A DNA stretch of 29,314 bases from JBFWVD01 sp050246915 (lineage in GTDB: Bacteria; Actinomycetota; Acidimicrobiia; Acidimicrobiales; Ilumatobacteraceae). Of this stretch, positions 15,911-23,972 are shown in pieces (position 1 is the stretch's first letter; the number at the start of each line of letters is the position of its first letter). Made by a program: the position numbers and the translations under genes. Under the pieces are notes generated by a model. The model had not been told where the DNA came from. It saw nothing but the letters and a program-made list of their open reading frames with translations, and ran no database searches. The stretch covers positions 1 to 29,314 of the forward strand of contig JBFWVD010000059.1 in assembly GCA_050246915.1 (NCBI GenBank). The letters run 5' to 3'.

Positions 15911-18007
15911 TCAGTCCGTGCCGGGATGCAGCGGCGTCGAGCCGTCGGCGGCAAGCAGATCGATGCCGCCCGGAGCATCGAGTTGGTTCGGGCCCGACCC
16001 CGCGACGTCGAGCTCACCGAATTGCCACACAATGGACGAGGTCGCAGGATCGATGACGACGACGCGATGACGATTGCTGTCGCTCACGACGATCAGCCCG
16101 TTCGGCAACATCGCTGCCTGTGTCGGATGGTCGAGCATCGCCGGGCCAGACGAAGGTGAGTACGCGAAGCGGATCTGACCGGATCGATCGAACTCGTACA
16201 CCCCACCAGGTCGGCTCTCGTCGGTGACGAGGTAGCGATCGTCGCCGATCTGCCGTGGCTCGGAAGGACGAGCGAGGGGAAGGCGCGCTGTCCACACGCG
16301 CACCCCACCGCGGGTCATCTCGTTGACGGTGCCGCTGTTCACCTCCGCCACGAGCACGTTCCCGTTGGGCAGGGGCGTCACCGATGTCGGACCGGCCAGC
16401 TTGTTGGGAGGCTCGTGTTCGTGGCACTCGCCGACGGTGCCCATCTGCGCACTGGGGATCTTCTTGGCGTTGATCTCCACGACGCGGCAGTTCCCGGTAT
16501 CGGCCACCGTCACGCTGCCGTCGGCTCGGCGGAACGCGTCTCGGGGATCGTTCAGGAAGCCGAGACCGCTGCCCGCTCGATCGGCGCGTCCGTAGGTCCA
16601 CAGAGCAGTGCCGCTTGGGTAGTTGATCTCAGCGATGGTGTCCTGTGCCGCCGAGGTGGCGAGGATCGCGGAAGCACCACGTGTGAACATCGCATCGTTG
16701 ACGCCGGCGATGGGGGACACCTCATCGCCGTCACCGCTCGTTGGCGACTGCCAGGCGATCTGATGATCGGCGTTCACGAGGATCACTCGATCGTTGCCGC
16801 GATCGGCGATGAGCAGCTGGCCATCAAAAGGTTCTCCCGCAGCCAACGGTGCTGCCGCAATGTCCGGGGCGTTCCGAGGGTTCACGAGCCGGATCTCGCT
16901 GACCACGTCGGTGGGGACACCGGTGTTCCCACCGACGAGGTACGCCACATCGCCGAGCAGGGCGACTGCGCCGTCCGACGTCGGGGTCGACAATCGTCCG
17001 ACCGACGTCAGCGCGAAGCTCGTGAGGTCGAGTCGATCGACGCTGTCGAGCAACACCGTGCCCGAGCGACCACCGATCAGGTAGAGGTCCCCATCGATCA
17101 CCGCGGCCGCGGCATGCGACACGCCGCGACCGAGCCGTCCGATGACCGTGGCGGTATTGGTGGCGAGGTCGAACGACTGCACCTCGACTGCGTCCGAGCC
17201 ACCGCTGGTCTCGCCGCCGACCACGATGAGCCTGCCATCGATCAGCGCCACTGATGCATACGCCACGGGCACCATCAGCTCACCAATCGTGCGGAACGTC
17301 TTGCCATCGCTGGTCACGGTGACCTCGCGTGATGGGAGCGAGCCATCGCTACCACCGACGAGGAACACCTCACCGCCGCGGGTGGCCGAGCCAGCGCCGA
17401 CCCGGATGATCGGCAAGTCGGACAGCTTCTCGGTGGTGCCTGCCTCGACGGCCTGCACCGCGGTCTGTCCCTTTCCGCCCATCAGCACGATGCGTGTCCC
17501 GATCACGGCAGCCGCAGCATCGGTGACGGCCTGGGGCAGCGCGGCGATCGTGCGTCTGCCGCCGGTGCGCAGGTCGATCGACACGACCGCCGCATTCGCG
17601 GTTCCGTCGGCCAGCTGGCCACCGAGCACCACGGCACGCCCGTCGAGGACCACGACGGTTGCTCCCGACATCGGTGCCGGCAACTTCCATTCCAAGGTGC
17701 TCACTGCAATTGGGGTTGACGAGGCGGCCGGTGTCGAGGTGGGCGTCGCTGCCGAGGTCGTTGTCGACCGAGGTGTCGTCGGGCTGGAGATGGTCGTGCT
17801 CGTCGCGACCGTCGTAGCACTGAGACCTTGTTCGGAGGGGCCGGCGTCGGCGAGAGTCCAGGCCATGGCACCCAGCGCCATCGGGACAGCTGCGACCATC
17901 GCCCGTCGTCGCCAGTACACCGAACGGGGCAGTCGCCGCCGCGACGGGGGCGTCGTTTCGCGTGGTTCCGGGCCGTGGTGCGGCAACTCGTCCTCGTCAG
18001 ATTCCAT
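15911..18007 (-). CDS. Membrane-anchored Kelch plus NHL beta-propeller protein
   Basis: A 698-residue protein. The order is a charged N-terminus, one membrane segment (about 36-53, AMVAAVPMALGAMAW), a Ser/Thr/Pro-rich linker (62-103), then Kelch-type repeats (repeated VVVLDGRAVVLGGQL, AAVIGTRIVLMGGKG, SVALIDGRLIVVGGE, AAVIDGDLYLIGGRSG, AVALLGDVAYLVGGN) and, from about 390, NHL-type repeats (GQLLIADRGNDRVILVN, GSVTVADTGNCRVVEIN, GNVLVAEVNSGTV, GLIVVSDSNRHRVVVID). The two propeller families side by side suggest an extracytoplasmic binding or scaffold protein. No catalytic residue is recognisable. TACTGT lies 11 bases before ATG 18007. It converges with the acyl-CoA synthetase. Confidence 0.8.
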   Translation of the reverse strand: MESDEDELPHHGPEPRETTPPSRRRLPRSVYWRRRAMVAAVPMALGAMAWTLADAGPSEQGLSATTVATSTTISSPTTPRSTTTSAATPTSTPAASSTPIAVSTLEWKLPAPMSGATVVVLDGRAVVLGGQLADGTANAAVVSIDLRTGGRRTIAALPQAVTDAAAAVIGTRIVLMGGKGQTAVQAVEAGTTEKLSDLPIIRVGAGSATRGGEVFLVGGSDGSLPSREVTVTSDGKTFRTIGELMVPVAYASVALIDGRLIVVGGETSGGSDAVEVQSFDLATNTATVIGRLGRGVSHAAAAVIDGDLYLIGGRSGTVLLDSVDRLDLTSFALTSVGRLSTPTSDGAVALLGDVAYLVGGNTGVPTDVVSEIRLVNPRNAPDIAAAPLAAGEPFDGQLLIADRGNDRVILVNADHQIAWQSPTSGDGDEVSPIAGVNDAMFTRGASAILATSAAQDTIAEINYPSGTALWTYGRADRAGSGLGFLNDPRDAFRRADGSVTVADTGNCRVVEINAKKIPSAQMGTVGECHEHEPPNKLAGPTSVTPLPNGNVLVAEVNSGTVNEMTRGGVRVWTARLPLARPSEPRQIGDDRYLVTDESRPGGVYEFDRSGQIRFAYSPSSGPAMLDHPTQAAMLPNGLIVVSDSNRHRVVVIDPATSSIVWQFGELDVAGSGPNQLDAPGGIDLLAADGSTPLHPGTD

Positions 18008-18018
18008 GGCCGGGCAGC

Positions 18019-18024
18019 ACAGTA
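18019..18024 (-). promoter_or_regulatory. Possible -10 box for the Kelch/NHL gene
   Basis: On the minus strand TACTGT ends 11 bases before ATG 18007, with no Shine-Dalgarno between. The leader would be only a few bases. Confidence 0.35.
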
Positions 18025-18025
18025 G

Positions 18026-18256
18026 TTGGGCACCCACCGTGGAGGTCTGGATGTCTGGACGATCGCGCCAGTGCCGTGGAACGTCGCACAGTGGACGGTG
18101 CCCGGACGGCCCCGTTGCCATCTTCGCCTCGTTCGCCACCTACGTGGCCGAGCTCGACGCGCCCCTCACCGACGCCTCAACCACTCGATCGAGTTCATCG
18201 ACGAATTCCAGTGGGAGCGCAAGCTCGAGGCCTACGCCATCGCCATCGGCGGCTGA
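18026..18256 (+). pseudogene. Possible decayed small ORF in the 348-bp gap before tetR
   Basis: The 18008-18355 gap is not plainly empty. The plus strand reads a coding-like stretch in one frame (GGLDVWTIAPVPWNVAQW, from TTG 18026), then the codon pattern shifts to another frame near 18105-18180 (VAIFASFATYVAELDAPLTDA), then back to the first frame (SIEFIDEFQWERKLEAYA to TGA 18254-18256). Third positions are mostly G or C throughout when the frame is switched. This may be a real small gene with two compensating indels (mutation or assembly errors) or chance. I do not recognise the protein. Confidence 0.3.
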
Positions 18257-18303
18257 GTTCCACCATCGGCGCCGGCGTGCCGGCTCATCGAACCCGTCCT
18301 GGG

Positions 18304-18328
18304 AGCGACTGGCCGGCCCGCCGTCGCT
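18304..18328. promoter_or_regulatory. Inverted repeat upstream of tetR gene
   Basis: AGCGAC and GTCGCT flank a 13-base GC-rich spacer, 28 bp before the tetR GTG. It could be an autoregulatory operator half-site pair or a chance hairpin. Confidence 0.2.
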
Positions 18329-18343
18329 TTCGGGCTCGGGGCG

Positions 18344-18349
18344 TACCAT
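18344..18349 (+). promoter_or_regulatory. -10 box of leaderless tetR gene
   Basis: TACCAT ends 6 bases before GTG 18356. The ATG inside it is followed within three codons by a stop, which supports the GTG as start. Confidence 0.45.
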
Positions 18350-18355
18350 GGCCTC

Positions 18356-19069
18356 GTGAGCGAACAGGACACCGTCGATCGCCGTCAACGTGTGGCTTTC
18401 ACCATGGAACAGACCGCCCTCGAGTTGTTCGCTGCTCACGGCTACCACGAGGTGACCATCGATCAGATCGCCGCTGCGGTCGGGGTGCACCAACGCACGG
18501 TGCTGCGCTATTTCCGTTCGAAGGAGGACATCCTGCTCAGCCTGCCCCGCCGCGCCGGTCGGGGCATATGTGACCAGCTCGACGAACGCCCCATTGCGGA
18601 GACGCCGATCGAGGCGACGTGTCGAGCCGTCGTAGAAGCAGGCAAGACCGACGACTACGACAACGCCACGTCGCTGATGTGGGCCAGGGCAGTGGCCACC
18701 TGCCCCGAGTTGTTCGTGACGGCGACGGCAGAGTTCATGCACGACATGGCCGGCACCATCACGACCCGTCTCGAACGCTCGACCAGCCGCGAGGTGGCTC
18801 GAGCCATGGCCTGGGCGATCGCCGGAGCGGTGCACGGCCTGTGGCGCGAATGGCTCGACGATGGGGGTACCGCTGACTTCGCAGAGCTCACGTGTCGAGG
18901 GTTGCGCGTGCTGGAATCGGTGACGGCGATGCCCGATGCCGGCTTGGTCGACGAGGTGCGACGCCTCCAGCTCGAGAACGACGATCTTCGCGTCGAACGG
19001 GAGTTGTTCAAACACGCGGCCGCAGCCCTGCTCGAGCGCTCGGTCGCCAACGCGCACCAGGCGTCGTGA
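18356..19069 (+). CDS. TetR/AcrR-family regulator with coiled-coil tail
   Basis: A 237-residue TetR-family protein. The DNA-binding HTH is in the N-terminal 65 residues (ELFAAHGYHEVTIDQIAAAVGVHQRTVLRYFRSKEDIL). The ligand domain follows, with LMWARAVATCPELF. Unlike the usual family it ends in a long charged helix (about 197-237): DEVRRLQLENDDLRVERELFK then HAAAALLER. The pattern E-x2-RL-x2-EN-x2-LR-x-ERE-x2-K-x-AAA looks like the leucine-zipper tail of IS3-family OrfA proteins. The likely role is repression of a nearby catabolic or export gene, possibly its own. GTG 18356 is chosen because TACCAT lies 6 bases before it (leaderless). A cupin gene follows 80 bp downstream. Confidence 0.85.
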   Translation: MSEQDTVDRRQRVAFTMEQTALELFAAHGYHEVTIDQIAAAVGVHQRTVLRYFRSKEDILLSLPRRAGRGICDQLDERPIAETPIEATCRAVVEAGKTDDYDNATSLMWARAVATCPELFVTATAEFMHDMAGTITTRLERSTSREVARAMAWAIAGAVHGLWREWLDDGGTADFAELTCRGLRVLESVTAMPDAGLVDEVRRLQLENDDLRVERELFKHAAAALLERSVANAHQAS

Positions 19070-19149
19070 TCAGGTCCCTCCTGCCGCCGCAATAGTGTCG
19101 GCACCGATGGCGGCGACAGGCCGCTGACGACCTGCGGGGGCTGAACGAC

Positions 19150-19644
19150 ATGATGGGTGGACCGAGCATCAAGCATCTCGACGACGTCCCGATGGAGGAG
19201 ATGCTGCGCTATCGATTCGCAGATGGCCACACTGCCTCCATCTGGGAGAAGTGGATCGAGATGTCACCGCGATACGTGGCGTTCTGGAACCGATGGGACC
19301 CGGGTGCGATGACGGCGCAGCACGGGCACACCGGCGATCACATCAACATCATCCTCGCCGGCGAGATCCGTTGCGGCGACATCGTGTGCCGGGCGGGCAC
19401 ACACATCATGCTGGAGTGGGGCGACCTGTTCGGCCCCTGGGAAGCCGGTCCCGAGGGATGCGAGCTGTACGGCTTCATCGCCGGTGAAGGATCACCGTTC
19501 GGTGGCGATCCGGCGTTGCTCCAGAAGCTCCTCGACGAGCGCGGCGCGGTGAACGTGCCCCTGCCGATGCCCACCCGGTTGCCGCCGTGGTCCAAGACCA
19601 AGTACGCCAATGTCACGAACTGGACGTCCGACGCTGACGGCTGA
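19150..19644 (+). CDS. Cupin-domain protein
   Basis: A 164-residue protein with a cupin-like motif: HGHTGDHINIILAGEIRCG (His58, His60, His64, Glu72) matches the G-x5-H-x-H-x3-4-E-x6-G first cupin motif only approximately. The second motif is weaker (GTHIMLEWGDLFGPWEAG). The conserved tail PPWSKTKYANVTNW is not one I can place. Such proteins bind a metal and act as dioxygenases, isomerases or sensors; the reaction is open. GGGGG lies about 9 bases before ATG 19150. It converges with selD, with 9 bp between stops. The preceding tetR gene may regulate it. Confidence 0.7.
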   Translation: MMGGPSIKHLDDVPMEEMLRYRFADGHTASIWEKWIEMSPRYVAFWNRWDPGAMTAQHGHTGDHINIILAGEIRCGDIVCRAGTHIMLEWGDLFGPWEAGPEGCELYGFIAGEGSPFGGDPALLQKLLDERGAVNVPLPMPTRLPPWSKTKYANVTNWTSDADG

Positions 19645-19653
19645 GCGCCGACC

Positions 19654-20745
19654 TCAGCGCGCCGAGATCGTGCCGGGTTCGCCGTTCGCCAAGGTCCCGA
19701 TGACTGCGGCGCACGGCGTGCCCTGACTACTCAACTCTCCGATGAGCTGTTCGACGGCATCGGGTCGACACGCCAGGAGCAGTCCGCCCGATGTCTGCGC
19801 ATCTGTCAATGCAAATTGCATAGCCTCGGGAGTGGAGTTCCAGTGCACGCGATCACCGAGCCAGTCATGGTTGCGTTGCGTGCCCCCGGCGACGACGCCC
19901 GATCGCAACAGGTCTATCGCGCCGTCGAGGATTGGCACTGAGTCGGCATCGACGATGGCGTGCAGGCCGGAGCCCTTGGCCATCTCGTGTAGATGGCCGA
20001 ACAGTCCGAAGCCGGTGACGTCCGTGCCAGCGTGCACGGCGCGGGTGGCGCCGATCCCCACTGCCGAGGCCGCTGATGCAGCGGCGCGGTTCGATGTGGT
20101 CATCAGGGTGATCGCGGCGTCGATCTGTGCGGGCGTCGACGCACCGCGCTTGATGCCCGTGGTGATGGCGCCGATGCCGAGCGGCTTGGTCAGCACGAGC
20201 ACGTCGCCGGGTCGAGCGCCGCTGTTGGTGATGATCTTGTCGGGGTGGACCGTCCCGATGACCGCCATCCCGTACTTGGGTTCCGGATCGTCGATCGAAT
20301 GGCCGCCGACGACGAGACACGTGGCGTCTCGTGCAGCGTGTTGGCCGCCATCGAGGATGCGCGACAGCACTGACAGCGGCACGGCCTCGCGCGGGAATGC
20401 CACCAGGTTGAGCGCAATGAGGGGTGTGCCGCCCATGGCGTAGACGTCGGAGAGCGCGTTGGTGGCGGCGATGCGCCCGAAGTCGTAGGGATCGTCGACC
20501 ACTGGGGAGAAGAAGTCGGTGGTGAACACCAATGCCGTGTTCTCGGTGAGCTTGTACACCGCGGCGTCGTCCGATCCGGCGAACCCGACGAGAAGCCGAT
20601 CGTCATCGATGGCACCGAACCCGTTCACCATCGACAGCACCGTCTCGAGGTCGGCTGGCGAGAGCTTGCACGCGCATCCCCCACCGCGTGCCAGCGTGGT
20701 CAGCTTGATCTCGACCGGATCGGTGGGGACCTCATTGCTGGACAT
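19654..20745 (-). CDS. selD: Selenide, water dikinase (selenophosphate synthetase)
   Basis: A 363-residue SelD. It makes selenophosphate, the selenium donor for selenocysteine-tRNA, from selenide and ATP. The N-terminal catalytic loop is GGGCACKLSP: Cys24 lies at the position of E. coli Cys17 (Sec in some species) and Lys27 at Lys20, so this is the Cys form. Glycine-rich and Asp motifs GSDDAAVY, TTDFFSPVVDDPYDFGRIAATNALSDVYAMGG and TDVTGFGLFGHL are all typical. The start at 20745 has a TACACT box 6 bases upstream and no Shine-Dalgarno (leaderless). It is divergent from tRNA-Sec, selA and selB, so all parts of selenocysteine synthesis and insertion are in one place. Confidence 0.95.
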   Translation of the reverse strand: MSSNEVPTDPVEIKLTTLARGGGCACKLSPADLETVLSMVNGFGAIDDDRLLVGFAGSDDAAVYKLTENTALVFTTDFFSPVVDDPYDFGRIAATNALSDVYAMGGTPLIALNLVAFPREAVPLSVLSRILDGGQHAARDATCLVVGGHSIDDPEPKYGMAVIGTVHPDKIITNSGARPGDVLVLTKPLGIGAITTGIKRGASTPAQIDAAITLMTTSNRAAASAASAVGIGATRAVHAGTDVTGFGLFGHLHEMAKGSGLHAIVDADSVPILDGAIDLLRSGVVAGGTQRNHDWLGDRVHWNSTPEAMQFALTDAQTSGGLLLACRPDAVEQLIGELSSQGTPCAAVIGTLANGEPGTISAR

Positions 20746-20751
20746 CGCCGG

Positions 20752-20757
20752 AGTGTA
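20752..20757 (-). promoter_or_regulatory. -10 box of leaderless selD
   Basis: On the minus strand TACACT ends 6 bases before the selD ATG; there is no Shine-Dalgarno. Confidence 0.5.
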
Positions 20758-20795
20758 CGGAGTGGGTAACCGCGGCTCCTCGGCGATCGGTTCGC

Positions 20796-20801
20796 TATCG
20801 T
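20796..20801 (+). promoter_or_regulatory. -10 box in front of tRNA-Sec
   Basis: TATCGT ends 7 bases before the first base of the tRNA. This spacing would start transcription at or next to the mature 5' end. No clear -35 is visible. Confidence 0.4.
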
Positions 20802-20808
20802 CGATCGC

Positions 20809-20904
20809 GGAGGTGTCCGAACACCTGGTGGGTTCCGCCGCCTTCAAAGCGGTCGGGGCGAGCGATCCTCGTCCGGCGGGTTCGATTCCCGTCCACCTCC
20901 GCCA
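20809..20904 (+). tRNA. selC: Selenocysteine tRNA (tRNA-Sec, UCA anticodon)
   Basis: A 96-base tRNA with an encoded CCA. The anticodon loop CTTCAAA carries TCA on the stem GCCGC/GCGGT. A long variable arm (GGGCGAG/CTCGTCC with a 5-base loop) and the T-loop TTCGATT with stem GCGGG/CCCGT mark it as tRNA-Sec. The acceptor stem has seven good pairs (GGAGGTG with CACCTCC); the eighth position, typical of Sec tRNAs, opposes U and C, so it is mismatched in this reading. The discriminator is G. It lies between selD and selA, 23 bases before the selA ATG, and may be transcribed with selA/selB. Confidence 0.93.
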
Positions 20905-20927
20905 GCAGGAGGGAGCGCGACGCGACG

Positions 20928-22238
20928 ATGAGGTCATCCGAGCAACCACGACCACCGTCTATCGACGCCTTGGCCCGGAGCATCGCCGACACTGATCTGC
21001 CCGCACCGATGTTGGTCGAGGCTGCCCGCCAGGCAGTGGCCGCCGGCGATCCGGACTCTGCTCGATCCATTGCCGAGACGATGCGGCGACGCCTGCTGCA
21101 ACCGGTCGTGAACGCCACCGGCGTGCTCCTCCACACCAACCTGGGTCGGGCACCGTTGGCCCAAGTTGCTGAAGCGACGGCCACCAACCTCGAGCTCGAT
21201 CTGGACACCGGCAAACGTGGGAGCCGCAACGCCGGCGTGGGCGATGCGGCCGCATTGTTGTGCGGGGCCGAGGCGGCGATGGTGGTCAACAACGGAGCAG
21301 CGGCGCTGCTGCTCGCGTTGTCGGCCCTGGCTGCTGGTCGAGAGGTGGCGGTGAGCCGCGGCGAGGCGGTGGAGATCGGTGGAGGGTTCCGGGTTCCCGA
21401 GATCGCGGCCCAATCGGGGGCGAGGCTCATCGACGTCGGAACCACCAATCGCACCCGGGTTGCCGACTATCGAGCAGCGATCGACGCGTCGGGCGCCGAC
21501 GTCGCCTGTGTGCTGAAGGTGCATCCTTCCAACTTCCGCATCGACGGGTTCACCGAGGCGGCCAGCACGCGTCAACTCGGGTTGCTCCCGGTGCCGCTGG
21601 TGGTCGACCTGGGCTCAGGTCTGGTCGATGCCGCTTGTCCGTGGCTGCGAAATGGCCCGCCGCCGTGGCTGAACGGTGAACCCGCGGCACGTCAGACGCT
21701 CGCCGACGGTGCGGCGCTGGTGACCTTCTCGGGGGACAAGCTCCTCGGCGGACCGCAGGCCGGCATCATCGCTGGCCGCGCCGATCTCGTGGCACGCTGC
21801 GCCGGCCATCCGTTGGCCCGCGCCTTGCGTCCCGGAGCCATGGTGCTCAGCGCCTTGCAGGAGGTACTGCTCACCTATCTGCGTCGGGACGTCTCGACGA
21901 TCCCGTTCTGGGAGATGGCGACAGTGCCCGTGGAATCGCTGCGCACACGGGCAGAGGCCATCGTGGCGGCGATCAGCGCCTCCGCCAACGTCTCGGTCGT
22001 GAACAGTGATGCCCTCGTCGGTGCGGGCTCGGCCCCCGGGGTCTCGGTGCCATCGGTCGCTTTGCGACTGGAGGGAGACCATGGTGCCGCGCTGCGGAAC
22101 CGCACTCCCCCGGTGATCGCGCGAGTGGTCGATGGTGCGACGCTGCTCGATCTCCGGTCTGTCAATCCGAGTTGCGACCACGTCATCGTCGAGTCGTTGT
22201 CGGCACTGCGCGACGGCGATCCTGAGCGCGGCAGCTGA
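20928..22238 (+). CDS. selA: L-seryl-tRNA(Sec) selenium transferase
   Basis: A 436-residue SelA, a PLP enzyme that converts Ser-tRNA-Sec to Sec-tRNA-Sec using selenophosphate. The PLP lysine is Lys271 in TFSGDKLLGGPQAG. Other family blocks are VVNATGVLLHTNLGRAPL near residues 60-77, a GKRGSRNAG motif, the GEAVEIGGGFRVPEI block, the DLGSGL region before the lysine and LRPGAMVLSALQEVLL after it. The only nearby Shine-Dalgarno (GGAGGG at 20908-20913) is 14 bases before ATG 20928, longer than usual, and no closer in-frame start exists. It is followed by selB after 6 bases. Confidence 0.95.
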   Translation: MRSSEQPRPPSIDALARSIADTDLPAPMLVEAARQAVAAGDPDSARSIAETMRRRLLQPVVNATGVLLHTNLGRAPLAQVAEATATNLELDLDTGKRGSRNAGVGDAAALLCGAEAAMVVNNGAAALLLALSALAAGREVAVSRGEAVEIGGGFRVPEIAAQSGARLIDVGTTNRTRVADYRAAIDASGADVACVLKVHPSNFRIDGFTEAASTRQLGLLPVPLVVDLGSGLVDAACPWLRNGPPPWLNGEPAARQTLADGAALVTFSGDKLLGGPQAGIIAGRADLVARCAGHPLARALRPGAMVLSALQEVLLTYLRRDVSTIPFWEMATVPVESLRTRAEAIVAAISASANVSVVNSDALVGAGSAPGVSVPSVALRLEGDHGAALRNRTPPVIARVVDGATLLDLRSVNPSCDHVIVESLSALRDGDPERGS

Positions 22239-22244
22239 GGCATC

Positions 22245-23972
22245 GTGATCATCGTTGCCACCGCTGGTCACGTCGATCATGGCAAGACCACCTTGGTGCA
22301 CGCCCTCACCGGTGTCGACGCGGACCGCTGGCCCGAGGAGAAGGCACGCGGTCTCACCATCGACATCGGGTTCGCCCACGTGCGACTGGACGACGTCGAC
22401 CTGAGCTTCGTCGATCTGCCCGGCCATACCCGGTTCGTGCGCAACATGCTCGCCGGGGTGAGCGGCGCACAGATGTGCCTGCTGGTGGTGTCGGCAGTCG
22501 AGGGTTGGAAGCCGCAGAGCGAGGAGCATCTGCGAGTTCTCGAAGCCTTGGCGATCTCGGACGTTGTCGTGGCGGTCACCATGGCCGATCTGGCCGCCGA
22601 CGAGCGGGTCGCCCTCGTTGCCGATGACATCGCCGCACGGCTCGGGCGATCGATGGTGGTTGCGAGAGCCATCGTCGCGGTGGATTCACACTCGGGCCGG
22701 GGCCTCGAGCCGCTTCGGGCAGCCCTCGCCACCGCGGCAGGGGGCGTCGCTCCTCGCGACGATCGGGGACGTCCTCGCCTGTGGATCGATCGTTCGTTCA
22801 CGATCTCGGGGACGGGCACGGTCGTCACCGGCACCCTCACCGATGGCTCGCTGCGGCCGGGGCACGTTGTCGTCGCCCGCCCGGGAGTGGCCACCGCCAA
22901 GGTGCGCGGTCTCCAGAACCACGGGGAGCTCACTCGGGTGGCCATGCCCGGCGAACGGGTCGCTGTGAACCTCACCGGGGTCGGTCGTCGTGACCTCGAG
23001 CGTGGCGTGGCATTGGTACGAGAGGGCCAATGGCACTCGTCAAGCCGCATTGACGCCGAACTCGCCGTCGCCGATGGCGTCGAGCACCCGATCACATCGA
23101 AAGGTGCCTATCTCCTGTCGATGGGCACCGGCGAATGGGCGGTGACGATGCGCCTCATCGGTGCCACAGCCATCGACCCCGGCACCAGCGGCCCGGTGCG
23201 TTTCCAACTCCCGGTGGCCGTGCCGCTCCTCCCCGGCGATCGATACGTCCTGCGTGAAGCGGGGCGGAGCGAGGTCGTGGGCGGCGGCACGGTCCTCGAC
23301 GTCGAGCCGGTCCTGCCGCTCAAACGCGCCCGTCCCGATCGAGATCCGTACCGCGTCGTGGCCGAGCGCGGCTGGATCGATGTCGACGATCTCACACGAC
23401 TCACCGGTCGTCGGTTGCCCGCCACGGTGGGCGATTGGATCGGCTCGCCGGAGGCCATCGCCTCCGCGACAGAAACCCTTTGGTCCCGGATCGACAGCGC
23501 GGGGATCGTGGGGGTCGATCTGTCGGAGCTCACCGAACGCGATAGGGCCCTTGTCAATGAGGGTCGCCTATCGGGTGTCGAGGTGCGGTTCGGCAACGTC
23601 CGGCGAGCGGGGGTGCTCGAAGAGGTCGACGACCATCCCTGGGTCGCCGCCCTACGCGAGGCGCCCTTCGCCCCACCGCCACCGTTCGACATCGAGCCCG
23701 CGCAGTTGCGCCTACTCCAGCGCAACGGGACCGTAGTGACCCTTGATGGCATCTACTTCCACGCGACGGCGCTCGACCTCGCATCTGCCGCCGTGGTGGC
23801 GTTGCTGGGCGATCACCCCGAAGGGGTCACCGTCGCCCAAGTCCGTGATGCCCTCGGATCGTCCCGCAAGCACGTGCTCCCGCTATTGAACCGCCTCGAT
23901 CACCGGGGAATCACCGCGCGTGATGGCGATGTCCGAAGGCTCGGCCCGCGGGCCAGCGCCGCGCCGACGTGA
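22245..23972 (+). CDS. selB: Selenocysteine-specific elongation factor SelB
   Basis: A 575-residue SelB that carries Sec-tRNA-Sec to UGA codons marked by a SECIS hairpin. The EF-Tu-like GTPase domain shows G1 GHVDHGKTT (8-16), the G2 region EKARGLTIDIGFA, and G3 DLPGH (57-61). The G4 motif reads TMAD (112-115) where T/NKxD is expected, with Met113 replacing the lysine. The C-terminus has winged-helix repeats for SECIS binding, ending VTVAQVRDALGSSRKHVLPLLNRLDHRGI. The start is GTG 22245 with GAGG 4 bases upstream, 6 bases after selA. It converges with the DUF35 gene. Confidence 0.94.
   Translation: MIIVATAGHVDHGKTTLVHALTGVDADRWPEEKARGLTIDIGFAHVRLDDVDLSFVDLPGHTRFVRNMLAGVSGAQMCLLVVSAVEGWKPQSEEHLRVLEALAISDVVVAVTMADLAADERVALVADDIAARLGRSMVVARAIVAVDSHSGRGLEPLRAALATAAGGVAPRDDRGRPRLWIDRSFTISGTGTVVTGTLTDGSLRPGHVVVARPGVATAKVRGLQNHGELTRVAMPGERVAVNLTGVGRRDLERGVALVREGQWHSSSRIDAELAVADGVEHPITSKGAYLLSMGTGEWAVTMRLIGATAIDPGTSGPVRFQLPVAVPLLPGDRYVLREAGRSEVVGGGTVLDVEPVLPLKRARPDRDPYRVVAERGWIDVDDLTRLTGRRLPATVGDWIGSPEAIASATETLWSRIDSAGIVGVDLSELTERDRALVNEGRLSGVEVRFGNVRRAGVLEEVDDHPWVAALREAPFAPPPPFDIEPAQLRLLQRNGTVVTLDGIYFHATALDLASAAVVALLGDHPEGVTVAQVRDALGSSRKHVLPLLNRLDHRGITARDGDVRRLGPRASAAPT

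Noticed and set aside
18140..19057. Minus-strand open frame opposite tetR
   Set aside because: Antisense shadow; the plus-strand TetR has an intact HTH and normal family length.
19107..19127. Seven-codon ORF (MAATGR) before the cupin gene, downstream of AATAGT
   Set aside because: Too short to separate from chance; no conserved leader-peptide feature is visible.
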